Below, in pieces: positions 7,788-15,603 of a stretch of 40,747 nt of DNA (position 1 is its first letter; each line of letters opens with the position of its first letter). The translations under genes were made by a program, and so were the position numbers. Location: the NCBI GenBank assembly GCA_964631745.1, contig CAZVWV010000013.1, forward strand, positions 1 through 40,747. The letters are read 5' to 3'. This DNA comes from CAZVWV01 sp964631745 (GTDB taxonomy: Bacteria > Bdellovibrionota_C > UBA2361 > JBGSMV01). Below the pieces are notes generated by a model. It searched no databases and was not told where the DNA came from. It was given only the letters and a program-made list of their open reading frames with translations.

Positions 7788-9008
7788 ATGATTGCAGTAG
7801 AAAAGCTCTCGAACGGTCTAACTCTGCTTGTAGAGGAGATTCCACACGAGCTCCTTATCCCCGGTGGAATCGTGATGGATGACGACGCTAAGGTTGGGGC
7901 AAGTCTAATATTGATGGAGCTTTGCACGCGCGGAGCGGGAGAATACAATTCGCGCGCCCTATCTCAGGCTTTTGAAGAAAAGGGCATTAGACATGGCGAG
8001 GGCGCCGAGATGGAAAGGTACTCCTTGCGCGGGGCTCTATTGGCAGAGAACCTCGGACGTGCACTGGAGTTGATCTCTTTGATTGTGCAACAGCCTAGCC
8101 TGCCTGAAGCGGAGATCGAGAATATCCGCAGTGTATTGCTTCAAGATATACTGAGTTTAAAAGATAATCCCTCGCAACGAGCCATGGTGGAGCTGGCAAA
8201 ACGGTATTATCCCATGCCGTATGGGCGGCCGTCTCTTGGAACAGAGGAAGGACTACGTGCCACCGATATCGGACAATTGCGAAATCTTTGGCAGGAGGAG
8301 TTTCGTCCCGAAGGGGCCGTGCTCTCGGTGGCTGGAAAAATCTCCACGGCGCAGGTGCGAGAAATTGCTGAGCGCTGCTTTGGCGGCTGGAAGGGTAGGG
8401 CCAAGGAGCGTGTTCCCTTCGGTGAGATTACACCACATCAATCGTATCATATCCAAGAAGAGTCGGCGCAGGTGCAGATTGTAATGGCTTATCCGTCAGC
8501 ACCTTTTGCGGATTCGACCTACTACGACGCCAAGTTGGTGGCGGGTATTTTATCCGGCGGGATGTTTGGAAGGTTGTTTATCGAGGTTAGAGAGAAGCGC
8601 GGGTTGTGTTACAGCGTGAACGCGCGCCATTCGTCGAGCGACAAGTATGGCACCGTCTCGGTGTATGCCGGAACTACAACTGAACGCGCTCAGGAAACCA
8701 TGGATGTGATCGTAACCGAGTTACGGCGATTGTCTGGCACCATAAGCGAGGAAGAATTGGCGCGGGCCAAGGCTAATTTGGGCGCTGCCCTAGTCATTGG
8801 CGAAGAATCCACTAGCTCAAGAGCCTCTTCGAATGCCTCTGACTGGTGGATTTGTGGCCGGATTCGAAGTTTGGATGAGATTCAAGCTGGGATCGAGCGC
8901 GTAAGCTTAGATTCAATTGAGACATATCTTACAAAGTATCCGGCGAATATCTTTACGACGTTAACGCTGGGCGGACGGGAGCTTCAAACGGTTAAATATT
9001 TCAATTAG
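7788..9008 (+). CDS. M16-family (insulinase-like) protein lacking the zinc motif
   Basis: This 406-residue protein has the fold and order of M16 peptidases: an N-terminal LSNGLTLLVEE strand, a long helical middle and the C-terminal half-domain with REKRGLCYSVNARHSS. At the place where catalytic members have HxxEH it reads GASLILMELCTRG (about 45-57), so the metal ligands are absent. It should be a non-catalytic subunit. The next gene, 7 bp downstream, encodes an intact M16 protease, the same arrangement as the alpha/beta pair of mitochondrial processing peptidase and other heterodimeric bacterial M16 enzymes. No signal peptide is obvious. A joint role in peptide degradation or processing is inference. 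Confidence 0.88.
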   Translation: MIAVEKLSNGLTLLVEEIPHELLIPGGIVMDDDAKVGASLILMELCTRGAGEYNSRALSQAFEEKGIRHGEGAEMERYSLRGALLAENLGRALELISLIVQQPSLPEAEIENIRSVLLQDILSLKDNPSQRAMVELAKRYYPMPYGRPSLGTEEGLRATDIGQLRNLWQEEFRPEGAVLSVAGKISTAQVREIAERCFGGWKGRAKERVPFGEITPHQSYHIQEESAQVQIVMAYPSAPFADSTYYDAKLVAGILSGGMFGRLFIEVREKRGLCYSVNARHSSSDKYGTVSVYAGTTTERAQETMDVIVTELRRLSGTISEEELARAKANLGAALVIGEESTSSRASSNASDWWICGRIRSLDEIQAGIERVSLDSIETYLTKYPANIFTTLTLGGRELQTVKYFN

Positions 9009-9015
9009 AGAGCAG

Positions 9016-10230
9016 ATGGTCGACGTAAAATTTCATAAATTAGCAAACGGTTTACAGCTAATCGGCGAGGTAAACCCCGCCAACAAGAGCGCTTCAATCG
9101 GGTTCTTTGTAAAGACCGGTTCGAGGGATGAAACTGAGTTAGAGTCCGGGGTCTCGCATTTCTTAGAACACATGATGTTTAAAGGCACCGCAAAACGTAA
9201 CGCGCTTGAGATTACTTACCAGTTAGGAAATCTTGGGGCGCAAGCCAACGCCTACACATCCGAAGAAAATACCGTGTATTACGCCACGGTTTTGACCAAG
9301 TACTTCCCGGCCATGCAAGAGTTGTTAAGCGATATGCTTAGACCGGCGCTCGATCCGGAAGAGTTTAACGTCGAAAAAAAGGTGATTTTGGAAGAAATAG
9401 CTCTTTACCAGGATCGCCCAACCTTTTATTTCTTTGAAAAAGCGCTTGGCGCGTACTTCAATAAACACCCTGCTGGCAATTCAGTGCTAGGAACAACACA
9501 GTCCGTGGGTGCGCTGACCCAACCCCAAATGAAAAATTACTTCGATCGGCGTTACGCCCCTTCCAATATCGTTTTGGTGGCCGCAGGCAATTTTGATTGG
9601 GACGGTTTCGTATCAGATGCCGAGAAATACTGCGGCGCCTGGGCCGGTGACTCACTGGCACGCAAGACTGAGAGACGGCCCCCGAATCCGATTCGTAGGG
9701 ATTATTCCCGCAAGAATTTATCTCAAGCGCATATTTTATTCGTAAACGAGGGAGCTTCCGCGCAGGATTCTGAGCGTTATCCGCTCTCGGTGCTTTCCTC
9801 AATTCTTGGAGACTCCTCGGGCTCTAAACTTTACTGGGACTTAATAGATTCCGGCCTAGCTGATTCGGCTGGCTGCGATAGCGATGACCGTGACGGCACC
9901 GGCTGCTTTATGGCGTACGCCAGTACCGAGCCCCGAAATATAGATAAAGTGTCCGAGATCCTTAGGAAAGTTTTAAGCTCCCCACTAAGTTTTGACGAGG
10001 GAGAGCTAGAGCGCGCCAAGACCAAACTCGAGTCTCGTATCGCCTTAGGAGGAGAACTGCCCTTTAACAGGCTAGCAGCTATCGGAACTGAGTGGCTTTA
10101 TACCGGAGAGTTTAAGCCTTTGGCCAAGATTATTGAGCGCATCAAACAGGTCAATCGGGCCGAGATTGAGCAGGCCCTGAAGCGTTTCACGCTTGTGGAA
10201 TGGGCGGAGTTTCGGATGTTGCCGGAGTAA
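9016..10230 (+). CDS. M16-family zinc protease (catalytic subunit)
   Basis: Zinc metallopeptidase of 404 residues. The inverted zinc motif HFLEH is at 48-52 (inside SGVSHFLEHMMFKGT), with the distal glutamate in EEIALYQDRP at about 126-127. The segment GAQANAYTSEENTVYYATV (about 76-94) is the conserved substrate-edge strand. The C-terminal half carries the second, inactive M16 domain (SGLADSAG, FMAYASTEP). It lies 7 bp after its zinc-less partner and the two probably form a dimer with one active site. Start ATG follows a purine-rich GAGAGCAG. The last gene before the repeat-rich island. Confidence 0.94.
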   Translation: MVDVKFHKLANGLQLIGEVNPANKSASIGFFVKTGSRDETELESGVSHFLEHMMFKGTAKRNALEITYQLGNLGAQANAYTSEENTVYYATVLTKYFPAMQELLSDMLRPALDPEEFNVEKKVILEEIALYQDRPTFYFFEKALGAYFNKHPAGNSVLGTTQSVGALTQPQMKNYFDRRYAPSNIVLVAAGNFDWDGFVSDAEKYCGAWAGDSLARKTERRPPNPIRRDYSRKNLSQAHILFVNEGASAQDSERYPLSVLSSILGDSSGSKLYWDLIDSGLADSAGCDSDDRDGTGCFMAYASTEPRNIDKVSEILRKVLSSPLSFDEGELERAKTKLESRIALGGELPFNRLAAIGTEWLYTGEFKPLAKIIERIKQVNRAEIEQALKRFTLVEWAEFRMLPE

Positions 10231-10238
10231 ATCTTACC

Positions 10239-10409
10239 GGAGCGCCGGCGACTCATCGGCCGATGCCGAGAAGTTGCACTAAATTTTTGGCCGATAGGCA
10301 GCACCTGTACGGGTAGGTGATGGCTACACCCTAATTGGTAGCGCCGCTATGACCACCGGCCGACGAGTCGTCGGCGCTTGTGCGCCATAATATTCGTGCT
10401 TTGCCAGGG
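10239..10409. repeat. REP/MITE-like element 1, with inverted ends
   Basis: 10239-10306 matches 11484-11551 at 65 of 68 positions in the same orientation. The right end (10358 to about 10409) matches the reverse complement of about 11450-11505 with a small indel. The element is therefore bounded by inverted copies of one palindrome-containing end: imperfect GCCGGCGACTCATCGGC on the left (10244-10260), perfect GCCGACGAGTCGTCGGC on the right (10359-10375). No coding capacity. This resembles paired REP/BIME elements or a MITE. Confidence 0.8.
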
Positions 10410-10654
10410 GGGGCGTCGGGGTANNNNNNNNNNNNNNNNNNNNNNNNNNNNNNNNNNNNNNNNNNNNNNNNNNNNNNNNNNNNNNNNNNNNNNNNNNNNN
10501 NNNNNNNNNNNNNNNNNNNNNNNCGAGACGGGTATCCGAGAAAGGTCCCGAGAAAGGTCTCTGAGACTCTACTTTTTCGCCAGGGGGGGCGTCGGGGTAC
10601 GAGACGGGTATCCGAGAAAGGTCCCGAGAAAGGTCTCTGAGACTCTACTTTTTC
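10403..10654. repeat. 76-bp tandem repeat interrupted by the assembly gap
   Basis: One full unit is 10524-10599. A second copy starts at 10600 and is identical for 55 nt, to 10654. The tail of another unit (GCCAGGGGGGGCGTCGGGGTA) lies left of the gap at 10403-10423. Each unit contains an internal GAGAAAGGTC duplication, the short palindrome GTCTCTGAGAC and a T-run. The gap inside the array suggests further copies were not resolved. Confidence 0.9.
10424..10523. other. Assembly gap of 100 N
   Basis: Exactly 100 unknown bases, the conventional size for a scaffold gap of unknown length. It sits within the 76-bp tandem array, so the true copy number and distance are unknown. Open frames predicted across it are artefacts. 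Confidence 0.98.
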
Positions 10655-10756
10655 CTGTTGATCTGTGATATTCTATCGCCAAGTTTTTGCGCCTTGAGCG
10701 GTAGTAGGTAGCGTTAAGGTAGGGCAGAAGGTGTTCTTTTCCATCTAGGGGGTGTC

Positions 10757-11197
10757 ATGAAGCTCTCAGGAAGTGGTCTGGCTACGGGTTCGCGGAAAGT
10801 GCTGGTCAAGATGGCGCACCGAATTTGGGAGCCCGCGCTCCTGCTCGTTCTGTACTTCTCCTTGGCGCTTGCGTTGGACATAGGCCCCCAAGGATGGTTC
10901 GAGGGCGACAGAGCTTGGGCTTCCTGGATCTTGGCCCTGTGGCTTATCTTTCGAGGCGTAGTTTGGGTTCGTCGGGATGACAAGCAATTCCCGGTGGGCC
11001 GATCTTACGTTGACCCGCGATTTGCTTCGAACATGGCGAGGAGTCGTGCTTGGGTGTGGCATTGCCTTACTATGGCCTGTGCAATCGTGCTGGGCGGAGT
11101 AACGGCTCAGTGGTGGTCGTCAGCCGTTGGCGCCACGGTTGGGCTCGTGCTTTTGGAGGTCGGACTGCAAGGGTTTCTGCGGCAGGCTCATTCTTAA
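10757..11197 (+). CDS. Small membrane protein, function unknown
   Basis: A 146-residue protein that I do not recognise. Four hydrophobic segments are visible: about 27-44 (PALLLVLYFSLALALDI), 53-71 (AWASWILALWLIFRGVVWV), 97-114 (around CLTMACAIVLGG) and 119-137 (GATVGLVLLEVGLQGFL). A basic stretch (RRDD) lies between the second and third, so it is probably an inner-membrane protein. A good ribosome-binding site (AGGGGG, 10747-10752) precedes the ATG, and an extended -10-like TGATATTCT lies at 10666-10674 just after the tandem array. The gene is alone between repeat elements. Start site, hydrophobic pattern and ribosome-binding site support a real gene; no function can be assigned. Confidence 0.65.
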   Translation: MKLSGSGLATGSRKVLVKMAHRIWEPALLLVLYFSLALALDIGPQGWFEGDRAWASWILALWLIFRGVVWVRRDDKQFPVGRSYVDPRFASNMARSRAWVWHCLTMACAIVLGGVTAQWWSSAVGATVGLVLLEVGLQGFLRQAHS

Positions 11198-11261
11198 GCC
11201 GCGGAAACTCATGGATGCTCACATGGCTACCGTTCCAGGTCCATCCGGACTAGGTTCAAAC

Positions 11262-11373
11262 GCCAAGAGCACTCCTTTCTATTAGCTTAGCCGTTTTGTA
11301 GGCGGCGACGCGGGTAACGCTGAGTAATTTAGCTCGTTCCCGTAAACTGCGTGTCGAAAGGAGTGCTCTTGGC
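11262..11373. repeat. 112-bp element with 18-bp perfect terminal inverted repeats
   Basis: GCCAAGAGCACTCCTTTC (11262-11279) and its exact reverse complement (11356-11373) flank 76 bp. The interior can form a further imperfect stem (CGGGtAACG with CGTTcCCG, about 11310-11343). There is no ORF. It could be a MITE-like mobile element or a structured RNA. There is no clear target-site duplication at the ends. Confidence 0.8.
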
Positions 11374-11449
11374 CAAAAGGTTTTGAAAGGCGATGGAAGG
11401 CCAATCCCGCCAAAAATTCTCTTACTTCGATGTCTATATCTGCCCAAAC

Positions 11450-11590
11450 ACCCCGGGCAAAGCACGAATATTACGAATATTATGGAGCGCCGACGACTCG
11501 TCGGCCGAAGCCGAGAAGTTGCACTAAATTTTTGGCCGATAGGCAGCACCTCCCCGTACCGGTGCTGCTTATCGACCCAAGATTTAGTGC
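11450..11590. repeat. REP/MITE-like element 2 with a 30-nt hairpin
   Basis: Shares 11484-11551 with element 1 (65/68). It carries the perfect palindrome GCCGACGACTCGTCGGC at 11489-11505. Arms 11521-11550 and 11561-11590 pair at 26 of 30 positions plus two G-U pairs around a 10-nt loop. Element 1 keeps the left arm but not the right. No T-run follows and there is no coding capacity. Confidence 0.8.
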
Positions 11591-11652
11591 AGCTCTTTAG
11601 TATTGCCCAACCGAGTTGACTTCAGCTGACCTTCGAAGCCGGAAATTCCACC

Positions 11653-12060
11653 TTACTTCTCATCCAAATCATCATCATACAGCTCATCATCGTCGATATC
11701 TTCTAGATCATCGTCATCATCGACGTCGTAATCATCATCCTCATCATCGGCTGATTGATCTTCCGCGAAAACATTCGGATCGATCTCTTCAAGCGAACCG
11801 GTTAGTACCGATATTAGCGCGGCTACTTCTTCGGGGGCAAAATCTTCAGTTTCGATCACTGTTTCCAGAGCGGTCTTGAGCTCGGCCGCGATAGCAGCCT
11901 CTGCTTCTGCTTCCGCTTCTTCTGAATCCTCGTCGTCTTCGAGTTCGTCATCGGCGGAGCTGGCACCGAAATCATTTCGGATGGACTCCTGAAGCTCATT
12001 GAAGCCTTCTAGTAATTGGGTTAGCGCGTCTACAATTTTCTCTGAAGATTTATTTGCCAT
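11653..12060 (-). CDS. Extremely acidic protein with N-terminal helix, function unknown
   Basis: About 135 residues starting MANKSSEKIV. The first 30 residues (IVDALTQLLEGFNELQESI) look like an amphipathic helix or short coiled coil. The rest is dominated by Asp and Glu, ending in a tail that is almost all D/E with a few Y, I and L, and is presumably disordered. There is no signal peptide or cysteine. The ATG at 12060 is chosen; an in-frame TTG at 12072 would add four residues (MIIN) and neither has a strong ribosome-binding site. Upstream on the coding strand is a small hairpin (CCGAAA/TTTCGG, 12093-12113). Divergent from the lipoprotein gene. A DNA-mimic or RNA-polymerase-delta-like tail role is speculation. 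Confidence 0.72.
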   Translation of the reverse strand: MANKSSEKIVDALTQLLEGFNELQESIRNDFGASSADDELEDDEDSEEAEAEAEAAIAAELKTALETVIETEDFAPEEVAALISVLTGSLEEIDPNVFAEDQSADDEDDDYDVDDDDDLEDIDDDELYDDDLDEK

Positions 12061-12222
12061 ATTTATAATCAATTACAACAATCTGTTATTCTCCGAAACT
12101 AAAGCCATTTCGGGGTAAAAATCAAGCCTGGATTTATATGAGGTATATGTTTACAATTATGGGTATCTTAGTCGAGATTTCTTTTAGAATACAATTAAAC
12201 ATTTGGATAAATACTCAAAGTC

Positions 12223-12930
12223 ATGCTTAAGTTTGTTAATTCAGCCCTTCTTTTGCTTCTATTTGTAGCCTGCTTAAATTCTTGCTCATATCATCGTGAT
12301 GGCAATAATAACGCTGACACCCGCACGGCTGACCAAAAAGGTGAGTCGTTGGCTGGTAAAGCGCTTCCTGCACTTTCCAGCGAGACGCCCTTGCCTCGAA
12401 GCCTAGTCTCCGTTAATTCCGTTTTGATAGCTCCCATTTTTTTTAGTCAGCAGAGCCGAGAGCTTCGATCCCAAGCCGCCCCGCTTTATGCAGAGCTTTG
12501 CAGAGCTGCATCGGAGAGGCTGGATGTGGCCCATGCTTGTGGCGCGGAGATTTTCAGGCGCTTCGATCGAAGCTCAGGGGTGCCAGCCGTGTCAGAATTG
12601 CTAGATTACGCGCGTCAAGCAAGGAGGGATGGCCTCTTCACCCTCTCGATCGAGAAATATATTCAACGTGATGGTTCTAAGTACGCTGCTTCCAGCCCTG
12701 CAGAAGTGAGCCTCTCTTTACAACTGATCAGAAGCGCCGACGGGGCGGTGGTGTGGACTGCCACCTATTACCTTAAGGATCAGTCGTTAATCGAGAATTT
12801 ATTCTCGCTTAAAGATACGTTAGCCGATAAAGAAGCCCCGCACTGGAAGACCGCTTCAGAGATCTTTGTTGAGGCTGCCAGGGAGGCTTTTGCCGACCTT
12901 AGCGCTAAGCGCCTAGAGCAGTTTTCGTAA
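12223..12930 (+). CDS. Outer-envelope lipoprotein, function unknown
   Basis: 235-residue precursor with a type II signal peptide (hydrophobic ALLLLLFVACLNSC, lipobox LNSC, Cys21). The mature part starts with a disordered N/D/T-rich linker, followed by a globular domain (about 60-230). That domain contains SVLIAPIFF, an Arg-rich helix, a long helix pair, and a C-terminal segment with GAVVWTATYYLKDQSLIENL and LKD, HWKTASE. This pattern recalls a lipoprotein family in delta-type proteobacteria with a CsgG/TolB-N-like fold, from memory and unconfirmed. It is divergent from the acidic protein gene and 86 bp before ftsK. Function unknown. Confidence 0.82.
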   Translation: MLKFVNSALLLLLFVACLNSCSYHRDGNNNADTRTADQKGESLAGKALPALSSETPLPRSLVSVNSVLIAPIFFSQQSRELRSQAAPLYAELCRAASERLDVAHACGAEIFRRFDRSSGVPAVSELLDYARQARRDGLFTLSIEKYIQRDGSKYAASSPAEVSLSLQLIRSADGAVVWTATYYLKDQSLIENLFSLKDTLADKEAPHWKTASEIFVEAAREAFADLSAKRLEQFS

Positions 12931-12984
12931 GGTTCGCTCAGAATAACGGTATTTTTTGACCTATCGCCCCGAGCCGTTTGGAAA

Positions 12985-12990
12985 TATAAT
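12985..12990 (+). promoter_or_regulatory. Possible -10 box for ftsK
   Basis: A perfect TATAAT lies 26 bp before the ftsK ATG. The only good -35 match, TTGACC (12956-12961), is 23 nt away, too far for a standard promoter. Confidence 0.35.
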
Positions 12991-13016
12991 GCCTTTTTAG
13001 AAAATTACAAGGACCG

Positions 13017-15551
13017 ATGGCCTCTGAAGGAAATACAGCCAAGAAGCAGCGGCGAAGTACACCACGCAAGAAGTTTTCCCTCGCTAGTATTCCTAGTTTA
13101 GACAGGAGAGGGGAGAGCTGGGTCGATGAGATCTTGGCAGTGATTTTTTTTGTGCTGGCTTTATTTCTATTGGTCAGCTTCCTCTCTTATCGCTACCAAT
13201 CTGCAGCGCAGATCTTTGATTATGAGCGACCACAATTGAATTTGATGGGCCCAGTGGGGCATCGTACCGGCGCTCTGCTAAGCGGATTTTTGGGATGGTG
13301 CGCGATTCTCTCTGTGCTTTGGGCGGGTTGGTTTGCCTTGTACTTTTGGAACTATGAGAAGCCTAAATCTGAGAAGAAAGAAAAGACGCATTCCGTCAGT
13401 CTGATAGCGGTTGGATTTGCAGGCATGCTGATCTTTGCTTGCGTCCTAACAACTATCATATTTGGCGCGCATACGGGCGGAATTATCGGGGACGCTCTGG
13501 CCTCTCCGCTTCGAAGTTTATTCGGCACTATCGGCTCCGGGATCTTGTCAGGAATTCTGTTTCTCGTAGCGGTGGCGCTTGCCACCAGATCTACTTTGGC
13601 CCAGACGTTAACCTCTTTCATCTTGGCCGTGGGGCAGACTGTACATATATTCGCAGTTAGGATTCCCGGTTTTGTTTTTCGAGCATGTGCTCTAATCTTC
13701 GCTTTATTGGCGCAGGCTTTAAAGGCTGTCTGGTTGGCGCTCTTTCATTCCAAGGGGCGTCCAAGCCCGGATTTCGACGAGGGCCCAGCGCTTCCCCGGC
13801 CCAAACGTCACGGCGACGAGGTGCCGTTCGTATTGTCGGAAGAGCCCCGCAAGCAACCTATTACCCCCGCCCCAGAACCTAAAGAGAATAAGGTTTACCA
13901 GGTCGTTGTGAATCGTCGTAATTTACCGGAGCTCTCGGCCAAGAAAGATAAGAAAAAGCCCCCAAAAAACAGTGAGCCCGAGAATGAGTACGTATTCCCG
14001 CCGCTGGATCTGTTAACGCGCGGCGAGACAGCCGTGGAGGCCGAGGACGATCTTGAGCTGCGACGTAAATCACAGGTGATTGAATCGAAACTTCGAGATT
14101 TCAATATTCTTGGGCGTGTAACCCATATCCACCCTGGGCCGGTGATTACGCTCTTTGAATTTGAACCAGCCGCGGGTGTCAAAGTCGGCCGAATTGCATC
14201 CTTGCAGGAAGATCTCGCCATGGGGCTCAAAGCTTCCTCTGTTAGAATTATCGCACCCATCCCCAAACGTGGCACTGTTGGTATAGAGGTCCCTAACAAG
14301 CATCGCGATATTGTGCGATTGAGAGATCTTTTAGAGAGCGAGGCTTTCCAAAGTTCAGAATCAATTCTGGGGGTGCCGTTAGGGAAAGATACCTCAGGCG
14401 ACCCGATTGTTACCGATATAGCCGTAATGCCGCATCTGCTAATGGCGGGAGCCACTGGCACAGGTAAATCTGTTTGCATTAATGCCGCCCTGGTGAGCTT
14501 GCTGTACAGATGTTCGCCCAAGCAGTTAGGGCTAATTTTGATCGATCCGAAGATACTAGAGCTTAGCGTGTATGAAGACATTCCTCATCTGAAGGTCCCG
14601 GTTGTGGTTGACCCGAGGCAGGCCAGAGCAGTGCTGCAATGGGCCGTAAATGAAATGGACCGACGTTACAAGTTGATGCAACGGTTCGAAGTGCGCAGTA
14701 TCGACGGCTACAACCGTATCGCCAGCGGTGAAGTCAAGGTCGAGGAGGTTCGTGAGCGTTACGCAGAGGATGTGATCAAACTCTCCGACGACAAAATTAT
14801 TGAGGAAGGTGATCCCTCGAAAATGGGAGAGGAGACAGAAAATTTTGGAGCGGAGGTGCTTGAACCGCTTCCTAAGATCGTAATCGTGATTGATGAGCTA
14901 GCGGATCTGATGCTCACCGTAGGGCGTGACATCGAGGAGCTAATTACGCGGCTTGCGCAAAAGGCACGCGCATCCGGAATTCATTTAATAGTAGCCACGC
15001 AAAGACCGTCGGTGGACGTGATTACCGGATTAATCAAGGCTAACTTTCCTGCCAGACTTTCGTTCCGTGTTACCAGCCGGATAGATTCGCGCACGATTTT
15101 GGACACGGGCGGCGCTGAGAAACTTCTGGGAAGAGGGGATATGCTCTTAATGCAGCCGGGCGCGGAAGCTCTTCGCAGAATGCACGGAGCCTTTGTGTCC
15201 GATACCGAGGTCAAGTTCGTCGTAAAGGCTGTCAAAAAGAACGGAAAGCCGAAGTTCGACCAACGAATTATGAACCTGTGCGCCAAGGCCTTAGAGGAAA
15301 GCGAGCGTGAGATGAATGGAGGCGCCTCGGCCACTGAAGACAACGAGTATGATGCGTTATATGATAAGGCCGTCGAGCTGGTGGTTGAGAAAGGCCAGGC
15401 TTCGACCTCCATGATTCAACGTGTTTTTCGAATAGGCTACAACAGGGCCGCCCGTATGATTGAGACCATGGAGCGCGATGGAGTTATCGGTCCGATGGAC
15501 GGCGTTAAGCCGCGTGAGGTATTGCTGCCGAACGCAGGCGCAGATGAGTGA
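13017..15551 (+). CDS. ftsK: DNA translocase FtsK/SpoIIIE
   Basis: Septum-anchored, ATP-driven double-stranded DNA pump that clears chromosome termini during division. It has 844 residues. The N-terminal part has about four to five membrane segments (near 36-58, 88-112, 127-150, 168-190 and a possible one near 218-240). A charged, proline-rich linker covers about 245-330. The motor domain has Walker A GATGTGKS (478-485), Walker B IVIVIDELADLM and the conserved ATQRPSVDVITGLIKANFP. The C-terminal gamma winged helix (from about residue 785) contains STSMIQRVFRIGYNRAARM and reads KOPS-type polarity sites in known family members. The linker is short compared with E. coli. Start ATG follows AAGGA. 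Confidence 0.97.
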   Translation: MASEGNTAKKQRRSTPRKKFSLASIPSLDRRGESWVDEILAVIFFVLALFLLVSFLSYRYQSAAQIFDYERPQLNLMGPVGHRTGALLSGFLGWCAILSVLWAGWFALYFWNYEKPKSEKKEKTHSVSLIAVGFAGMLIFACVLTTIIFGAHTGGIIGDALASPLRSLFGTIGSGILSGILFLVAVALATRSTLAQTLTSFILAVGQTVHIFAVRIPGFVFRACALIFALLAQALKAVWLALFHSKGRPSPDFDEGPALPRPKRHGDEVPFVLSEEPRKQPITPAPEPKENKVYQVVVNRRNLPELSAKKDKKKPPKNSEPENEYVFPPLDLLTRGETAVEAEDDLELRRKSQVIESKLRDFNILGRVTHIHPGPVITLFEFEPAAGVKVGRIASLQEDLAMGLKASSVRIIAPIPKRGTVGIEVPNKHRDIVRLRDLLESEAFQSSESILGVPLGKDTSGDPIVTDIAVMPHLLMAGATGTGKSVCINAALVSLLYRCSPKQLGLILIDPKILELSVYEDIPHLKVPVVVDPRQARAVLQWAVNEMDRRYKLMQRFEVRSIDGYNRIASGEVKVEEVRERYAEDVIKLSDDKIIEEGDPSKMGEETENFGAEVLEPLPKIVIVIDELADLMLTVGRDIEELITRLAQKARASGIHLIVATQRPSVDVITGLIKANFPARLSFRVTSRIDSRTILDTGGAEKLLGRGDMLLMQPGAEALRRMHGAFVSDTEVKFVVKAVKKNGKPKFDQRIMNLCAKALEESEREMNGGASATEDNEYDALYDKAVELVVEKGQASTSMIQRVFRIGYNRAARMIETMERDGVIGPMDGVKPREVLLPNAGADE

Positions 15552-15603
15552 TTTGAGGACTAAGTTAGAAAGATCAAGATATTTTTAAAAAAAACTATAG
15601 TGT

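Larger units (their letters stand above)
11198..11652. other. Gene-free stretch of 455 bp holding two repeat elements
   Basis: It contains the 18-bp inverted-repeat element (11262-11373) and REP-like element 2 with its long hairpin (about 11450-11590), described separately. A short direct repeat ACGAATATT-ACGAATATT lies at 11464-11481. I see no convincing coding sequence. Confidence 0.7.

Noticed and set aside
10524..10654. CRISPR array
   Set aside because: The units are adjacent identical 76-mers with no variable spacers.
10378..10668. Open frames spanning the N run
   Set aside because: They cross 100 unknown bases and a noncoding tandem repeat, and the two frames overlap each other.
11616..11879. 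87-codon + strand frame rich in His and Arg
   Set aside because: It is the complement of the Asp/Glu-rich tail of the minus-strand acidic protein, so the composition is a shadow of GAT/GAA codons.
15596..15601. TATAGT as the purB promoter
   Set aside because: It ends 2 bp before the ATG, so transcription would begin inside the coding region, while the purB N-terminus at that ATG is canonical.
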